This document shows, in pieces, positions 34,272 to 43,023 of a stretch of 64,000 bases of DNA (the first letter of the stretch is position 1; every line of letters begins with the position of its first letter). Below the pieces are notes generated by a model. That model had not been told where the DNA came from and ran no database searches. It saw only the letters and a list, made by a program, of their open reading frames with translations. The stretch is from an uncultured Muribaculaceae bacterium. Lineage in GTDB: Bacteria > Bacteroidota > Bacteroidia > Bacteroidales > Muribaculaceae. The DNA lies in assembly GCA_934675575.1 (NCBI GenBank), contig CAKUQQ010000009.1, positions 1 to 64,000 of the forward strand, in the 5' to 3' direction. A program made the translations under genes and the position numbers.

Positions 34272-36086
34272 TCAAGGGTCAATCCAGTCACCATTTTCCT
34301 TTATCAGCTCTATGAGCCGTGGAATGGCATCTTCTTCGGGAATGTTTTTCTCGATGCACTGTTTGCCTTTGTAGAGCGATATGCGCTGACGCGCGGCACC
34401 CACATAGCCATAGTCGGCATCGGCCATTTCGCCAGGCCCGTTGACCACGCAGCCCATGACGCCTATTTTGAGGTGCGTGAGGTGGAGAGTGGCGGCTTTT
34501 ACCTTCTTCACCGTGTCTTGCAGGTCAAACATGGTGCGTCCGCACCCTGGGCAAGAAATGAATTCAGTGTGGCTCATGCGCAGACGCGCTGCCTGCAAAA
34601 TGGCGAACTCATAGCTCACCAATGTGTCCTTTTGGCTGAAGTAGGGGGCTTCTACCCAGATGCCGTCGCTGAACCCATTGAGCAGCAGTGTGCCGAAGTC
34701 GGTGCCAGCCTTGGCCTGAATCCACTCTGCATCGCTGTCGGGATAGCTGTTGCGGACTATTGCCGGGCAGGTTATGCCGGCGTCAATCATGGCGTGGAGC
34801 AGTGATTGCCAGCTGTCGGTCACGTTGACGTTTGCCGGAGTGATGACAAGCACCACATCGGTGCGCTTTTTCAGAAACTCAAGGTCGCTAACCGGAGTGT
34901 TGGCTGGCACTTGCAGAAATTTAACAGGGGCTTCGCAGTGGTCTTGCCATGTGCTTTGGGTGAAGAGCGGGTAGGTGTTGGTGGCATCAGGCAGCCACGT
35001 TTCGGCAGGCACGATGAAGCTGTGGGTGTTGTCATACTGCCCATCGGGGCTGAAGAAGAAGTCGGGTTGCAGATTGCCAGTTAGGTCGCTGGGGTTGCAC
35101 GAAGCCACCACCACAGGCTGGCACTTGCCGCCTATGATGCCTGCTACTGTGGCCGACACGCGTCGTTGCGGCTGCAAGTGGTCGTAGCCCTTGCTCGTGA
35201 AGCCGGGTATTGGCGATTGGCCTTGACGGGCGGCTATGTATTGCACCAGTTTGTAGGCCATGGGCACTTCAAGCTCAGGTTGCTCGCTGAGTGAAACCCT
35301 TATGGTGTCGCCAAGTCCCTCGGCAAGCAGTGTGCCAATGCCAACAGCCGACTTTATGCGACCGTCCTCGCCAAAACCGGCTTCGGTAACGCCCAGATGC
35401 AGCGGAAAGTGCATGTCTTCGGCGTCCATTGCTGCCACAAGCCGGCGCACGGCCTCAACCATCACCACCACGTTGGAGGCTTTCATTGAAATCACAACAT
35501 CGCTGAAATGCTGCTCAACAAATACCCTCAAAAATTCCATTACCGACTCAACCATGCCGGGGGCGGTGTTGCCGTAGCGGCTCATGATGCGGTCGCTGAG
35601 CGAACCGTGATTCACGCCCAGGCGCACGGCGGTGTGATGCTTGCGGCAGATGTCGATAAACGGCACGAGAGCGTCGTGTATGCGCTGCAACTCATGGTTA
35701 TACTCCTCATCGGAGTATGACAGAGTCTTGAACTGGCGGGCAGGGTCGATGAAATTGCCGGGGTTGATGCGCACCTTGTCGGTGACGGCGGCTGCGGCAA
35801 AGGCAGCCTTGGGATTGAAGTGAATGTCGGCCACAAGAGGCACATTGCACCCGTCTTCCCGGAGCTTGGCGCGTATCTCACCAATGCTTTGAGCCTCGCG
35901 CACGCCTTGCGCGGTGAGCCTCACAATTTCGGCACCAGCAGCGGCAAGCGACTCGCATTGTGCCACGCTTGCCTCGATGTCGTTGGTGTTGGTGTTGGTC
36001 ATTGACTGCACGCGTATGGGGTAGTCTGACCCTATCATCACGCCACCCACATTGACCGCCACGGTTTTGCGACGTTTGTAATTCAT
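34272..36086 (-). CDS. ispG: 4-hydroxy-3-methylbut-2-enyl diphosphate synthase IspG (GcpE), long form
   Basis: 604 residues from the ATG at 36086 (NYKRRKTVAVNVGGVMIG); the longer frame reaches into the purE gap. It makes HMBPP from MEcPP in the methylerythritol phosphate pathway with a 4Fe-4S cluster. The N-terminal TIM barrel has PIRVQSMTNTNTND and VPLVADIHFNPKAA. A ~200-residue insertion (about residues 240-450) separates it from the reductase part with the cluster cysteines, SCPGCGRTMFDLQ and GVMGCVVNGPGEMADADYG. This three-domain form is usual in Bacteroidota, Chlamydia and plants. It lies 49 bp downstream of purE on the same strand. Confidence 0.94.
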   Translation of the reverse strand: MNYKRRKTVAVNVGGVMIGSDYPIRVQSMTNTNTNDIEASVAQCESLAAAGAEIVRLTAQGVREAQSIGEIRAKLREDGCNVPLVADIHFNPKAAFAAAAVTDKVRINPGNFIDPARQFKTLSYSDEEYNHELQRIHDALVPFIDICRKHHTAVRLGVNHGSLSDRIMSRYGNTAPGMVESVMEFLRVFVEQHFSDVVISMKASNVVVMVEAVRRLVAAMDAEDMHFPLHLGVTEAGFGEDGRIKSAVGIGTLLAEGLGDTIRVSLSEQPELEVPMAYKLVQYIAARQGQSPIPGFTSKGYDHLQPQRRVSATVAGIIGGKCQPVVVASCNPSDLTGNLQPDFFFSPDGQYDNTHSFIVPAETWLPDATNTYPLFTQSTWQDHCEAPVKFLQVPANTPVSDLEFLKKRTDVVLVITPANVNVTDSWQSLLHAMIDAGITCPAIVRNSYPDSDAEWIQAKAGTDFGTLLLNGFSDGIWVEAPYFSQKDTLVSYEFAILQAARLRMSHTEFISCPGCGRTMFDLQDTVKKVKAATLHLTHLKIGVMGCVVNGPGEMADADYGYVGAARQRISLYKGKQCIEKNIPEEDAIPRLIELIKENGDWIDP

Positions 36087-36135
36087 TATTCGTGAGTTTG
36101 GACTATTGCCGCACCGAGTGGCGCAGCAATGTGCT

Positions 36136-36645
36136 TTAATTTGTTTTGTAGTTATATTTGATTTCTGCAAGGTCTTTGTTGGCCTTTTCGATTTTTTCGC
36201 CAAGAGAGCTCTTGTAGGCAGCAACCTTTTGTGCTACCTCGGCATCGCCCAAGGCAATCATCTCAGCTGCAAGAATGGCTGCGTTTTGCGCAGCGTTGAC
36301 ACCCACAGTGGCCACAGGTATGCCGGGTGGCATTTGGATTATGCTGAGCATGGCGTCGATACCGTCGAGAATGCCGCCTTTAATGGGCACGCCCACCACA
36401 GGCAGCGTGGTAGATGCGGCTATCACGCCTGGCAGTGCTGCAGCCATGCCGGCTCCGGCTATAATCACCTTTATGCCGCGAGCTTGTGCTCCTGCGGCGA
36501 ATTTCTCCACTGCATCGGGGGTGCGGTGAGCCGAGAGAGCATTGACTTCAAAAGGTATTTGCATTCCGTCGAGCCATTTCATTGCTTTTTCCATTACGGG
36601 CATGTCGCTCGTGCTGCCCATAATTATGCTTACCAGTGGTTTCAT
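36136..36645 (-). CDS. purE: 5-(carboxyamino)imidazole ribonucleotide mutase PurE
   Basis: 169 residues from the ATG at 36645 (KPLVSIIMGSTSDMP); an in-frame ATG at 36693 would add 16 lysine-rich residues and is less likely. It converts N5-CAIR to CAIR in purine synthesis. Active-site motifs are GSTSDMPVMEKA, VNALSAHRTPDAV, IIAGAGMAAALPGVIA and PVVGVPIKGG. Length is standard. It probably shares a transcript with ispG. Confidence 0.95.
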   Translation of the reverse strand: MKPLVSIIMGSTSDMPVMEKAMKWLDGMQIPFEVNALSAHRTPDAVEKFAAGAQARGIKVIIAGAGMAAALPGVIAASTTLPVVGVPIKGGILDGIDAMLSIIQMPPGIPVATVGVNAAQNAAILAAEMIALGDAEVAQKVAAYKSSLGEKIEKANKDLAEIKYNYKTN

Positions 36646-36703
36646 ATTTTTCTTTATTCTGTTTTTTAGTTGTTTGTTATCTTGTTGTGACAAAAATTAA
36701 ATG

Positions 36704-37348
36704 TTATCCAAAAAACTTGATTGCCAGAGTGACGCACAGGCAGCCGTTGATGAAGCCTGCAAGCACTTGCAAGAAGGAGTGTCGGCGGAGCACAAGGCGC
36801 GATGTGCCCACAAAGCCTGACAGGAGAATTGTGACACAAAGCAGGTGGAAGATGTTGAAAGCTCCCAAACCCTGTATGTGAATTTGATATAGCAGCGCCA
36901 CAAGGCCGCCCATTCCGCCCATGTGGGCACTGATTTTCCATTTCAGGTTGACTATGGTGGAAACAAGGCATGTCAGAGCACAGCCCACAAGAAACATCAC
37001 AAACCACATTGGCGCATGGGTGTGGTTGAGATAAGAAGCCGCGCCTATGTAGCACAAAATTGTGAACAGATAGGGGTAGAACCGTTCCTTGGGGTCATCG
37101 AGCCGCTTGTTTTTAACGATTTTGAAGTTGTGCAAAACGCCAATCAGAATCATGGGCAAAATGCAGGTTGTGCCGAAAATCACAGTCAGCACAGCCATGC
37201 GTGTGCCGCTCGGCAGATAGCACAACACCGAAGTCCACAACACGAGAAACACACCATAGGCTGGCGCAAGCAGCGGATTGAGCACAGTGGAGAAAAAGCG
37301 TGCTCCAGCTCCAATCAATTTGTCGGCAGTTAAACTTTTCAAGTTCAT
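36704..37348 (-). CDS. PAP2-like membrane protein with divergent motifs
   Basis: 214 residues and about six membrane helices. The layout follows phosphatidic acid phosphatase type 2: LDDPKERFYPY (K87, R89, P92) for motif 1, KISAHMGGMGG (S140, H142) for motif 2, and GTSRLVLRRHSFLQ (S183, R184, H190, Q194) for motif 3. The usual aspartate four residues after the motif-3 histidine is replaced by Gln, and motif 1 is loosened. This points to a lipid phosphatase with altered chemistry, or an inactive relative. It starts 134 bp before rpoN's end and lies upstream of purE. Confidence 0.65.
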   Translation of the reverse strand: MNLKSLTADKLIGAGARFFSTVLNPLLAPAYGVFLVLWTSVLCYLPSGTRMAVLTVIFGTTCILPMILIGVLHNFKIVKNKRLDDPKERFYPYLFTILCYIGAASYLNHTHAPMWFVMFLVGCALTCLVSTIVNLKWKISAHMGGMGGLVALLYQIHIQGLGAFNIFHLLCVTILLSGFVGTSRLVLRRHSFLQVLAGFINGCLCVTLAIKFFG

Positions 37349-37481
37349 TGTTATGCGTTGTTCCAGAGTTTTGAGCCTTGTTCGTTTCTTTGTGGGAGGA
37401 AGACAGACATCTGGGTTAGTTAACTTTGTTATATAATATATTAAAAATCAATATTCAGCGTTTCTTTTAACGCTTGGGGCA

Positions 37482-38936
37482 TCATAGGCCGCGGCGCAGT
37501 CGCGCAACCGGTATCGACATCTGTTTGCGATATTTGGTGACGGTGCGTCGGGCAATGTCGTAGCCTTTGTTGCGGAGCATGAGGCATAGCCGCTGGTCGC
37601 TTACAGGTCTGCGCTTGTCCTCATTGTCAATTATATCTTTGAGCAATTTCTTGATTTTAAGCGACGACACGTCTTCGCCCGACTCGTGGCTAAGCCCCTC
37701 GGAGAAAAAGAATTTGAGCGGATACACGCCCCATGGGGTAGTGACATATTTGTTTGACGTGGCTCTGGAAATGACCGACACGTCGTAGCCAGTGTCGTTG
37801 GCAATGTCTTTGAGAATCATTGGCTTGAGCAGAGTCTCGTCGCCAGTCACAAAGAAGTCATGCTGCCGTCTGACAATGTCGCTCATAGTGGTGAAAAGCG
37901 TTTCTTGTCGCATCTTCATGACCTTGATAAACGAAGACGCCTTGTCGTAGCACCGCCGCACCTCGGTGGCCTCGTCCTTCTCGCGGCGGTTGGCGGGCTT
38001 TTGCTTGCTGTATCGGTCGTTTATTTCAGAATAGCTTTGTGCTATTTGGAGTTCGGGCACATTGTTGAGCAGAGTGAGCGTGAGGTCATCATTGTCGGCA
38101 TCGACCTCGAAGTCTGGAGTAATCTGCTGGCTGTGCATTTCACTCGTGGAGCCGTTGAACGCATTGCCGGGCTTGGGGTTGAGAGCCGAGATAGCTGTCA
38201 GCACCTCTTTTAGCTTAGCATTGTCAATGTTCATCACGGCGCAAATCTTGTCGAAATGCTTTTTGCTGAAAATGTCGAAATGCTTGTCGATGATTTCGTA
38301 GGCAAGGCGGTTGACCTCGGTGTCGGGTTTGCGCTTTAGCTGAAGGAGCAGGCAGTCGCGCAAGTCGGTGGCGGCAATGCCGGGTGGGTCAAGCTCGCGC
38401 ACCATGTTGAGCACGGCATCTACCTCTGGGGTATCGACCACAAGACCTGTGCCGCCAAATGTGATGTCGTCGGCAATGGCGCGTGTGCTGCGTGTGAGGT
38501 AGCCGTTGTCCTCTAGGTTGCCAATGATGTATTCGGCTATGGTGCTTTGCTTTTCGGTGAGGTCGCGTTCGTGGATTTGTTCCAGAAGGTAGTCGCTCAA
38601 AGTGGATTCTGCCACAACCACAGGGCCGGGCATGTCGTTGCTGTCGCCGCCCGAATAAGACGACTTGGTGTAGGGGCGGTCATCGTCGTCGCCATAGTCG
38701 TTGGCCTGAAGCTGGTCAGACGTTTCGTTGAAAGTGTCGCCGTCTTCGGTCTTGTCGAGGTTGTCTTCGTTGTTCTCGTCGTTGACCTCAAGAGCCGGGT
38801 TGTCGTCGATTTCCTCTTTCACCCTGTCGTCGAACTCTGTGTTTGTCATTTCGAGCAAAGGCACGAGTTGCAGTTGAATGGGCGACAGACGTTGTGTGAG
38901 TTTTTGCTCCAGTGTCAAAGTCGTTTTTCCGGCCAT
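37482..38936 (-). CDS. rpoN: RNA polymerase sigma-54 factor RpoN
   Basis: 484 residues. Region I is the N-terminal Gln/Leu-rich segment (LEQKLTQRLSPIQLQLVPLLEM). An acidic, Asn-rich region II spans about residues 40-105. The core-binding part follows, with GIAATDLRDCLLLQL. The DNA-binding part has the HTH near residues 375-405 and the RpoN box ARRTVTKYRK at residues 462-471. It directs transcription from -24/-12 promoters and requires enhancer-binding activators; none is encoded in this window. A -7-like TATCTTTG on the minus strand (38967-38974) lies 30 bp upstream. Confidence 0.95.
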   Translation of the reverse strand: MAGKTTLTLEQKLTQRLSPIQLQLVPLLEMTNTEFDDRVKEEIDDNPALEVNDENNEDNLDKTEDGDTFNETSDQLQANDYGDDDDRPYTKSSYSGGDSNDMPGPVVVAESTLSDYLLEQIHERDLTEKQSTIAEYIIGNLEDNGYLTRSTRAIADDITFGGTGLVVDTPEVDAVLNMVRELDPPGIAATDLRDCLLLQLKRKPDTEVNRLAYEIIDKHFDIFSKKHFDKICAVMNIDNAKLKEVLTAISALNPKPGNAFNGSTSEMHSQQITPDFEVDADNDDLTLTLLNNVPELQIAQSYSEINDRYSKQKPANRREKDEATEVRRCYDKASSFIKVMKMRQETLFTTMSDIVRRQHDFFVTGDETLLKPMILKDIANDTGYDVSVISRATSNKYVTTPWGVYPLKFFFSEGLSHESGEDVSSLKIKKLLKDIIDNEDKRRPVSDQRLCLMLRNKGYDIARRTVTKYRKQMSIPVARLRRGL

Positions 38937-39038
38937 ATCATTAGCATTTGAGTTCTATTACAAAGGCAAAGATAGTGAAATAATCAATGTGGCTGATGAA
39001 AGTGGCACAAAAAGTGCAGAGGAGCGTGTAGCTGTAGG

Positions 39039-39749
39039 TTACATGGCGATGGCTTTGAGTGAGCCGATTTTTGTTACCTTCACATTGCTGGGTTTGCCCT
39101 TGTAATACACTTTGCCGCTGCCGGCACCTTTCACTCTGAGGAAGCCGCCGTTGACAAAGCAGCCCACTGTGCCAGTGCCAACCACGCGGCAGTGCACGTC
39201 GGTGGCGGTGACGTTGTCGGCCTGTATTTCGCCAGTGCCGAGGTTGTGGACTGATAGGTTGCTGCAAGTGCCGTCGGCAATGATTTTGCCGTGGCCGGTG
39301 CGTATCGACAGTAGCAGCTGTGGTGCGTTGAGGCCGTGGGCGATTATTTTACCGTTGTCTGACAAAACTATTTTCAACTGGTCAACTTTTGCCACGTTGT
39401 CGAGACGCAGGGTGCTGTCGCCGGCGTTTGATGCCGACAGCAACGAGTCGGAGTAAACGTAGAGTGTGGGGAGCTGGCTATGAGTGAGCGTGAGTTGTGT
39501 TGACACTTGCACGGTGAGCTTGCCCTTTTGATTGTTTTGCAGGATTATTTGGTCGATTAGGTCTTGGCTGCCGCTAATCACAGCTTTGCCAGCCGAGTCG
39601 GTGTTGCAGCGGTAAGTGACATTAATGTTGTCGAACACCGACAGCTCGGTGAAGTTGCCAACAGAGATGATGTGTTTGGTGTCTTGTGCATGCAGTGGCA
39701 TGGCTGCTGTGATGGCAAGCAGCAGGATATAGATAAGTGATGTTCTCAT
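39039..39749 (-). CDS. DUF2807 (GIN-domain) secreted beta-helix protein
   Basis: 236 residues from the ATG at 39749 (MRTSLIYILLLAITAAMPLHAQ), which gives a clean signal peptide; the start nine residues upstream does not. The mature part begins with GNFTELSVFDNINVTY and continues in a ladder of short strands (LSLSNAGDSTLRL-like turns, LNAPQLLLSIRTGHGKI, LSVHNLGTGEI), the pattern of DUF2807, a putative head domain of adhesins. It should be periplasmic or at the surface. No partner is evident; dusB lies upstream on the same strand with about 100 bp between. Confidence 0.8.
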   Translation of the reverse strand: MRTSLIYILLLAITAAMPLHAQDTKHIISVGNFTELSVFDNINVTYRCNTDSAGKAVISGSQDLIDQIILQNNQKGKLTVQVSTQLTLTHSQLPTLYVYSDSLLSASNAGDSTLRLDNVAKVDQLKIVLSDNGKIIAHGLNAPQLLLSIRTGHGKIIADGTCSNLSVHNLGTGEIQADNVTATDVHCRVVGTGTVGCFVNGGFLRVKGAGSGKVYYKGKPSNVKVTKIGSLKAIAM

Positions 39750-39850
39750 ATTTTCTTGAAAAATAGTTGTCAGCATTTTTCTTCGTTGTGTGAATTATAG
39801 AGTGTAGTTGTGGCAAAGAGAGGTGTGGGGAGACGTTAAGACTGGGGCGG

Positions 39851-40834
39851 TTACTGCAAGAAATGAGATTCCACATAGTTGAGAATCTCGTTGAGCTGCT
39901 CATAGGTGGCGGCCTGGAGCATGGCTATACGTGTTTCTCTGAAGTTGGGTATGCCTTTGAAAAGTGGTGTTGCAGCAAGGTGTCGCCTGATGTGCAGAAT
40001 GCCTCGATACTCGTCGATGCGGTCAATGCTCTCGGTGATTTGTCGGCGCAGAAGCTGCATCTTGTCGCGGTTGGAAATTTCGGGAATGGTGCCATAGGCA
40101 AGGAATTGCTTCATTTCTTTAAAAATCCAGGGAGCGCCTATGGCTGCCCGGCCCACCATCACGCCGTCCACACCATAGCGGTTGTAGTAGTCGGCAAGCT
40201 TTTGTGGTGTGGTGATGTCGCCGTTGCCAATGATGGGAATGTGCATGCGAGGGTTGGCTTTCACTTTGCAAATCAGAGTCCAGTCGGCTTCGCCGGTGTA
40301 GAGCTGGGCACGCGTGCGCCCGTGGATTGTCAGGGCTTGTATGCCGCAGTCTTGCAGCTGCTCGGCAAGCTCCACTATGATTTTGCTGTCGGCGTCCCAA
40401 CCAAGCCGTGTTTTTACGGTCACTGGCACTTTGACGGCATTGACCACGGCGCGCGTGATGGCAAGCATTAGCGGAATGTTGCGCAGCATGCCTGCGCCGG
40501 CACCTTTGCCAGCCACTTTTTTCACAGGGCAACCGAAATTGATGTCGATAACCTCCGGGTGTGCGGCTTCGGCAATCTTGGCAGCCTCGGTCATGGAGTC
40601 GATGTCTTTTCCGTAGATTTGAATTGCCGCTGGCCGTTCAGCGTCTGAAATGTTGAGTTTTCGGAGGGTGCTGTTGACACTGCGCACGAGTGCATCGGCC
40701 GAAACAAACTCGGTGTAAACCATGTCGGCTCCTTGCTCTCGGCAGATTTGACGAAACGACTGGTCGGTTACATCTTCCATAGGGGCGAGCATCACAGGTT
40801 TGTCGCCCAAGTCCACATTTCCTATTCTCATCAA
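39851..40834 (-). CDS. dusB: tRNA-dihydrouridine synthase (DusB type)
   Basis: 327 residues; the second ATG (MRIGN) is an equally good start. It reduces uridines in the D-loop of tRNA using FMN. The barrel opens with VMLAPMEDVTDQSFRQICRE; the active-site cysteine lies in DINFGCPVKKVAGKGAGAGML (C102), with VKTRLGWD and LTIHGRTRAQLYTGEADW further on, and GVMVGRAAIGAPWIF at the phosphate site. It has a consensus promoter (40853-40884, minus strand) 19 bp upstream, giving a very short leader. Confidence 0.92.
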   Translation of the reverse strand: MMRIGNVDLGDKPVMLAPMEDVTDQSFRQICREQGADMVYTEFVSADALVRSVNSTLRKLNISDAERPAAIQIYGKDIDSMTEAAKIAEAAHPEVIDINFGCPVKKVAGKGAGAGMLRNIPLMLAITRAVVNAVKVPVTVKTRLGWDADSKIIVELAEQLQDCGIQALTIHGRTRAQLYTGEADWTLICKVKANPRMHIPIIGNGDITTPQKLADYYNRYGVDGVMVGRAAIGAPWIFKEMKQFLAYGTIPEISNRDKMQLLRRQITESIDRIDEYRGILHIRRHLAATPLFKGIPNFRETRIAMLQAATYEQLNEILNYVESHFLQ

Positions 40835-40852
40835 TTAATGCTTTTCGGGGTG

Positions 40853-40884
40853 CAAAGGTAGCGTTTTTAGCAGCAACTGCCAAA
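40853..40884 (-). promoter_or_regulatory. Bacteroidota-type promoter of dusB
   Basis: On the minus strand: TTTG (40884-40881), a 20-nt spacer and TACCTTTG (40860-40853). A full consensus match. Confidence 0.8.
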
Positions 40885-40933
40885 GTGGTAGGGTAATATG
40901 GAATAAATTAGGCGCAGAAAGGAATATTAATTG

Positions 40934-40941
40934 TAATTTTG
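40934..40941 (+). promoter_or_regulatory. -7 element of MATE gene, possibly leaderless
   Basis: TAATTTTG ends only 7 bp before the MATE start codon at 40949. If it is used, the transcript would begin at or next to the ATG. Confidence 0.5.
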
Positions 40942-40948
40942 CAATGAC

Positions 40949-42259
40949 ATGAATGTGAAAGAAACCGACAGGGAAATATTGGACATAGCGTTACCGGCCA
41001 TTATCGCCAACATCACAATACCGCTTTTGGGGCTGCTTGATGTGGGTATTGCCGGTCATTTGGGCGATGCCACACTCATAGGCGCGATAGCCGTGGGCAC
41101 TATGATATTTAACCTGATATATTGGAATTTCGGTTTTTTACGCATGGGCACATCGGGGGTCACGGCGCAGGCTTATGGCAGCGGCAACCGCCAGCGTCAA
41201 GCGCTTGTGTTGCAGCATGTGGTGCTGCTTGGCATGGCAATAGGCTTGGCTGTGATTGTGCTGCAGTGGCCAATAAAAGCAGTTGCCCTGTGGGTGATAG
41301 GTGGCTCGCCAGGAGTGAATGTCATGGCTGGGGTGTATGTTGACGTGTGCGTGTGGGGTGCACCGCCCATACTTGCCATGATGGGCATAAAAGGGTGGTT
41401 TCTGGGCATGCAGGACTCGCGCAGCCCCATGCTGATTTCGATAGGCGTAAATGTGTTTAACGTGGTGTTCAGCCTTGCAGCTGTGTACGGCCTGGGCATG
41501 GGCTTTATGGGCATAGCCGTGGGCACTGTGGCGGCAGAATATGCAGGGCTTGCCGTGTCATTGGGCTTGCTGTGGAGACGGCAGCGGTGGGTGTGGCAAT
41601 GCCTTAGCCTGCGCAAGGCTGTGGGCATGAGGGGTGACCGCCAACTGCGTGGCGGCAACCGCGACATCTTTGTGCGCAGTTTCTTGATGATGCTGATAAA
41701 CTTGTTTTTTCTGTCGGCTGGAGCTCGCAGTGGCGATGTGTTGCTCGCGGTAAACACGCTGATAATGCAGCTGTTCACGTTGTATTCTTATTTCATGGAC
41801 GGCATAGCCTTTGCCGGAGAGGCTCTGGTGGGTAAGGCTGTGGGGCGGCGCGACGGTTTGGGTCTGCGGCTTTGTGTGAGGCGACTGCTGCTGTGGGGCA
41901 GTGTGGTGATGGTGGTGTTTGCCATGTGCTACGCACTGTTTGCACGAGACATATTCTCGCTGCTCACGTCCGATGGCATAGTGGTTGCCGAGGCGCTACA
42001 CTATCGCTGGTGGTGCGTGGGCATACCGCTTGCCGGCATGGCGGCATTTGTGTGGGACGGTGTGTTTATCGGCATGACACGCACGCGCGGCATGCTGGTG
42101 TCGGCAGCACTTGCTTTTGCGGCATTTTTTGCGGTGTATTATTTAGCGCCCATGCAGCTTGGCAACAATCGCCTATGGCTCGCTTTCTTGTCATATCTTG
42201 CTATGCGAGGTGCAGTGCAGTCGGCACTCTACATGCGTGGGTGTATTGGTTGGAGATAA
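40949..42259 (+). CDS. MATE-family efflux transporter (DinF-like)
   Basis: 436 residues with twelve membrane segments in two MATE repeats. The start (REILDIALPAIIANITIPLLGLLDVGIAGHLG) and the TSGVTAQAYGSGN loop are typical of the DinF branch; the second half has DGIAFAGEALVGKAVGRRD. Such proteins export cationic or aromatic compounds driven by sodium or protons, often drugs or bile-related molecules. Substrate unknown. No ribosome-binding site is visible, consistent with the near-leaderless promoter. It diverges from dusB. Confidence 0.88.
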   Translation: MNVKETDREILDIALPAIIANITIPLLGLLDVGIAGHLGDATLIGAIAVGTMIFNLIYWNFGFLRMGTSGVTAQAYGSGNRQRQALVLQHVVLLGMAIGLAVIVLQWPIKAVALWVIGGSPGVNVMAGVYVDVCVWGAPPILAMMGIKGWFLGMQDSRSPMLISIGVNVFNVVFSLAAVYGLGMGFMGIAVGTVAAEYAGLAVSLGLLWRRQRWVWQCLSLRKAVGMRGDRQLRGGNRDIFVRSFLMMLINLFFLSAGARSGDVLLAVNTLIMQLFTLYSYFMDGIAFAGEALVGKAVGRRDGLGLRLCVRRLLLWGSVVMVVFAMCYALFARDIFSLLTSDGIVVAEALHYRWWCVGIPLAGMAAFVWDGVFIGMTRTRGMLVSAALAFAAFFAVYYLAPMQLGNNRLWLAFLSYLAMRGAVQSALYMRGCIGWR

Positions 42260-42305
42260 GTGGCATTTCGGCATAATATTTGGGCAATGCTTGGTGTTCT
42301 GCGTC

Positions 42306-42398
42306 TCGATTTTCATTATTTTTGAATAAGATAAGCTGCATCTTGGCAAAACATTCAAGCAAGTTTGATGCTTTGCATCTTGATTTGCATTATCTTTG
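42306..42398 (+). promoter_or_regulatory. Tandem, sequence-related promoters before the GYF/CD225 operon
   Basis: Two -7 elements sit in related 19-mers: TCGATTTTCATTATTTTTG (42306-42324) and TTGATTTGCATTATCTTTG (42380-42398). The first differs only at the two variable -7 bases from the one at 1224-1242. The related blocks are 74 bp apart, pointing to a local duplication. The nearest TTTG boxes upstream of the second are 15 or 23 bp away, not ideal. Confidence 0.6.
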
Positions 42399-42434
42399 TG
42401 GAAAGAATGTTAACGTTTTAGAATATTGACGGAT

Positions 42435-43004
42435 ATGCAGTATTGGATTAATCATGAAGGTGTTCAGGCCGGCCCAGTGACGCGCGAAGAACTTGAGAAG
42501 ATGAACATCACGCCAAACATGTATGTTTGGCGCAGCGGACTTGCCGATTGGAAGAAAATTGGCGATGTGCCTGAGTTGGCCGATTTGCTTACCGCCAATG
42601 CCTCACATGCTGCTGTGCCGCCTAAGTTGCCCGATGCAGAAACGGCAGCAGAAGACGCAACGACCGGCGAGGTTTATGAGCCGCAAGCAGAAGAAAACGA
42701 TGGCGATGCACAAGAGGAGCAAGGCCGCTATGTGGCACCGGCAGAGTATAGGCAACAGCTGGCTGAAGGAACGCCAGAGTGCCCACCAACCAATTTGGTG
42801 TGGGCTGTGCTCTCTATTGTGCTGTGTTGTGTGCCAGTGGGTATCGCAGCACTGGTACTTTCGCTCAAGGTGACGTCAAGTTATCGCAATGGCGACTATG
42901 CCAAGGCTAAACGCATGAGCGAGTGGAGTGCATGGCTGTGCATAGCCTCAATAGTGCTTGGACTGGTGTGGAGTCCGTTCTCGGTGCTGATTGCAATGCT
43001 TTAA
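42435..43004 (+). CDS. GYF_2 (DUF4339)/CD225-like membrane protein, paralogue
   Basis: 189 residues from the ATG at 42435. Residues 1-55 are a GYF_2-like domain (QYWINHEGVQAGPVTREEL, then VWRSGLADWKKIGDVPEL). An acidic Glu/Ala linker spans ~60-115 in place of the Pro/Gln linker of the paralogue at 5175. Residues ~120-185 are the CD225-like part: NLVWAVLSIVLCCVPVGIAALV, a loop with SSYRNGDYAKAKRMSEWS, and a second helix. It is followed 19 bp later by a DUF2752 gene, a pairing seen in other bacteria. Function unknown; a membrane-organising role is a guess from eukaryotic CD225 proteins. Confidence 0.75.
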   Translation: MQYWINHEGVQAGPVTREELEKMNITPNMYVWRSGLADWKKIGDVPELADLLTANASHAAVPPKLPDAETAAEDATTGEVYEPQAEENDGDAQEEQGRYVAPAEYRQQLAEGTPECPPTNLVWAVLSIVLCCVPVGIAALVLSLKVTSSYRNGDYAKAKRMSEWSAWLCIASIVLGLVWSPFSVLIAML

Positions 43005-43023
43005 CGTAGGCAATAGCGAGCAA

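Noticed and set aside
37389..37428. TTTG...TAACTTTG on the plus strand before the rpoN end
   Set aside because: Spacing is 28 bp, too long for the consensus, and no plus-strand gene follows.
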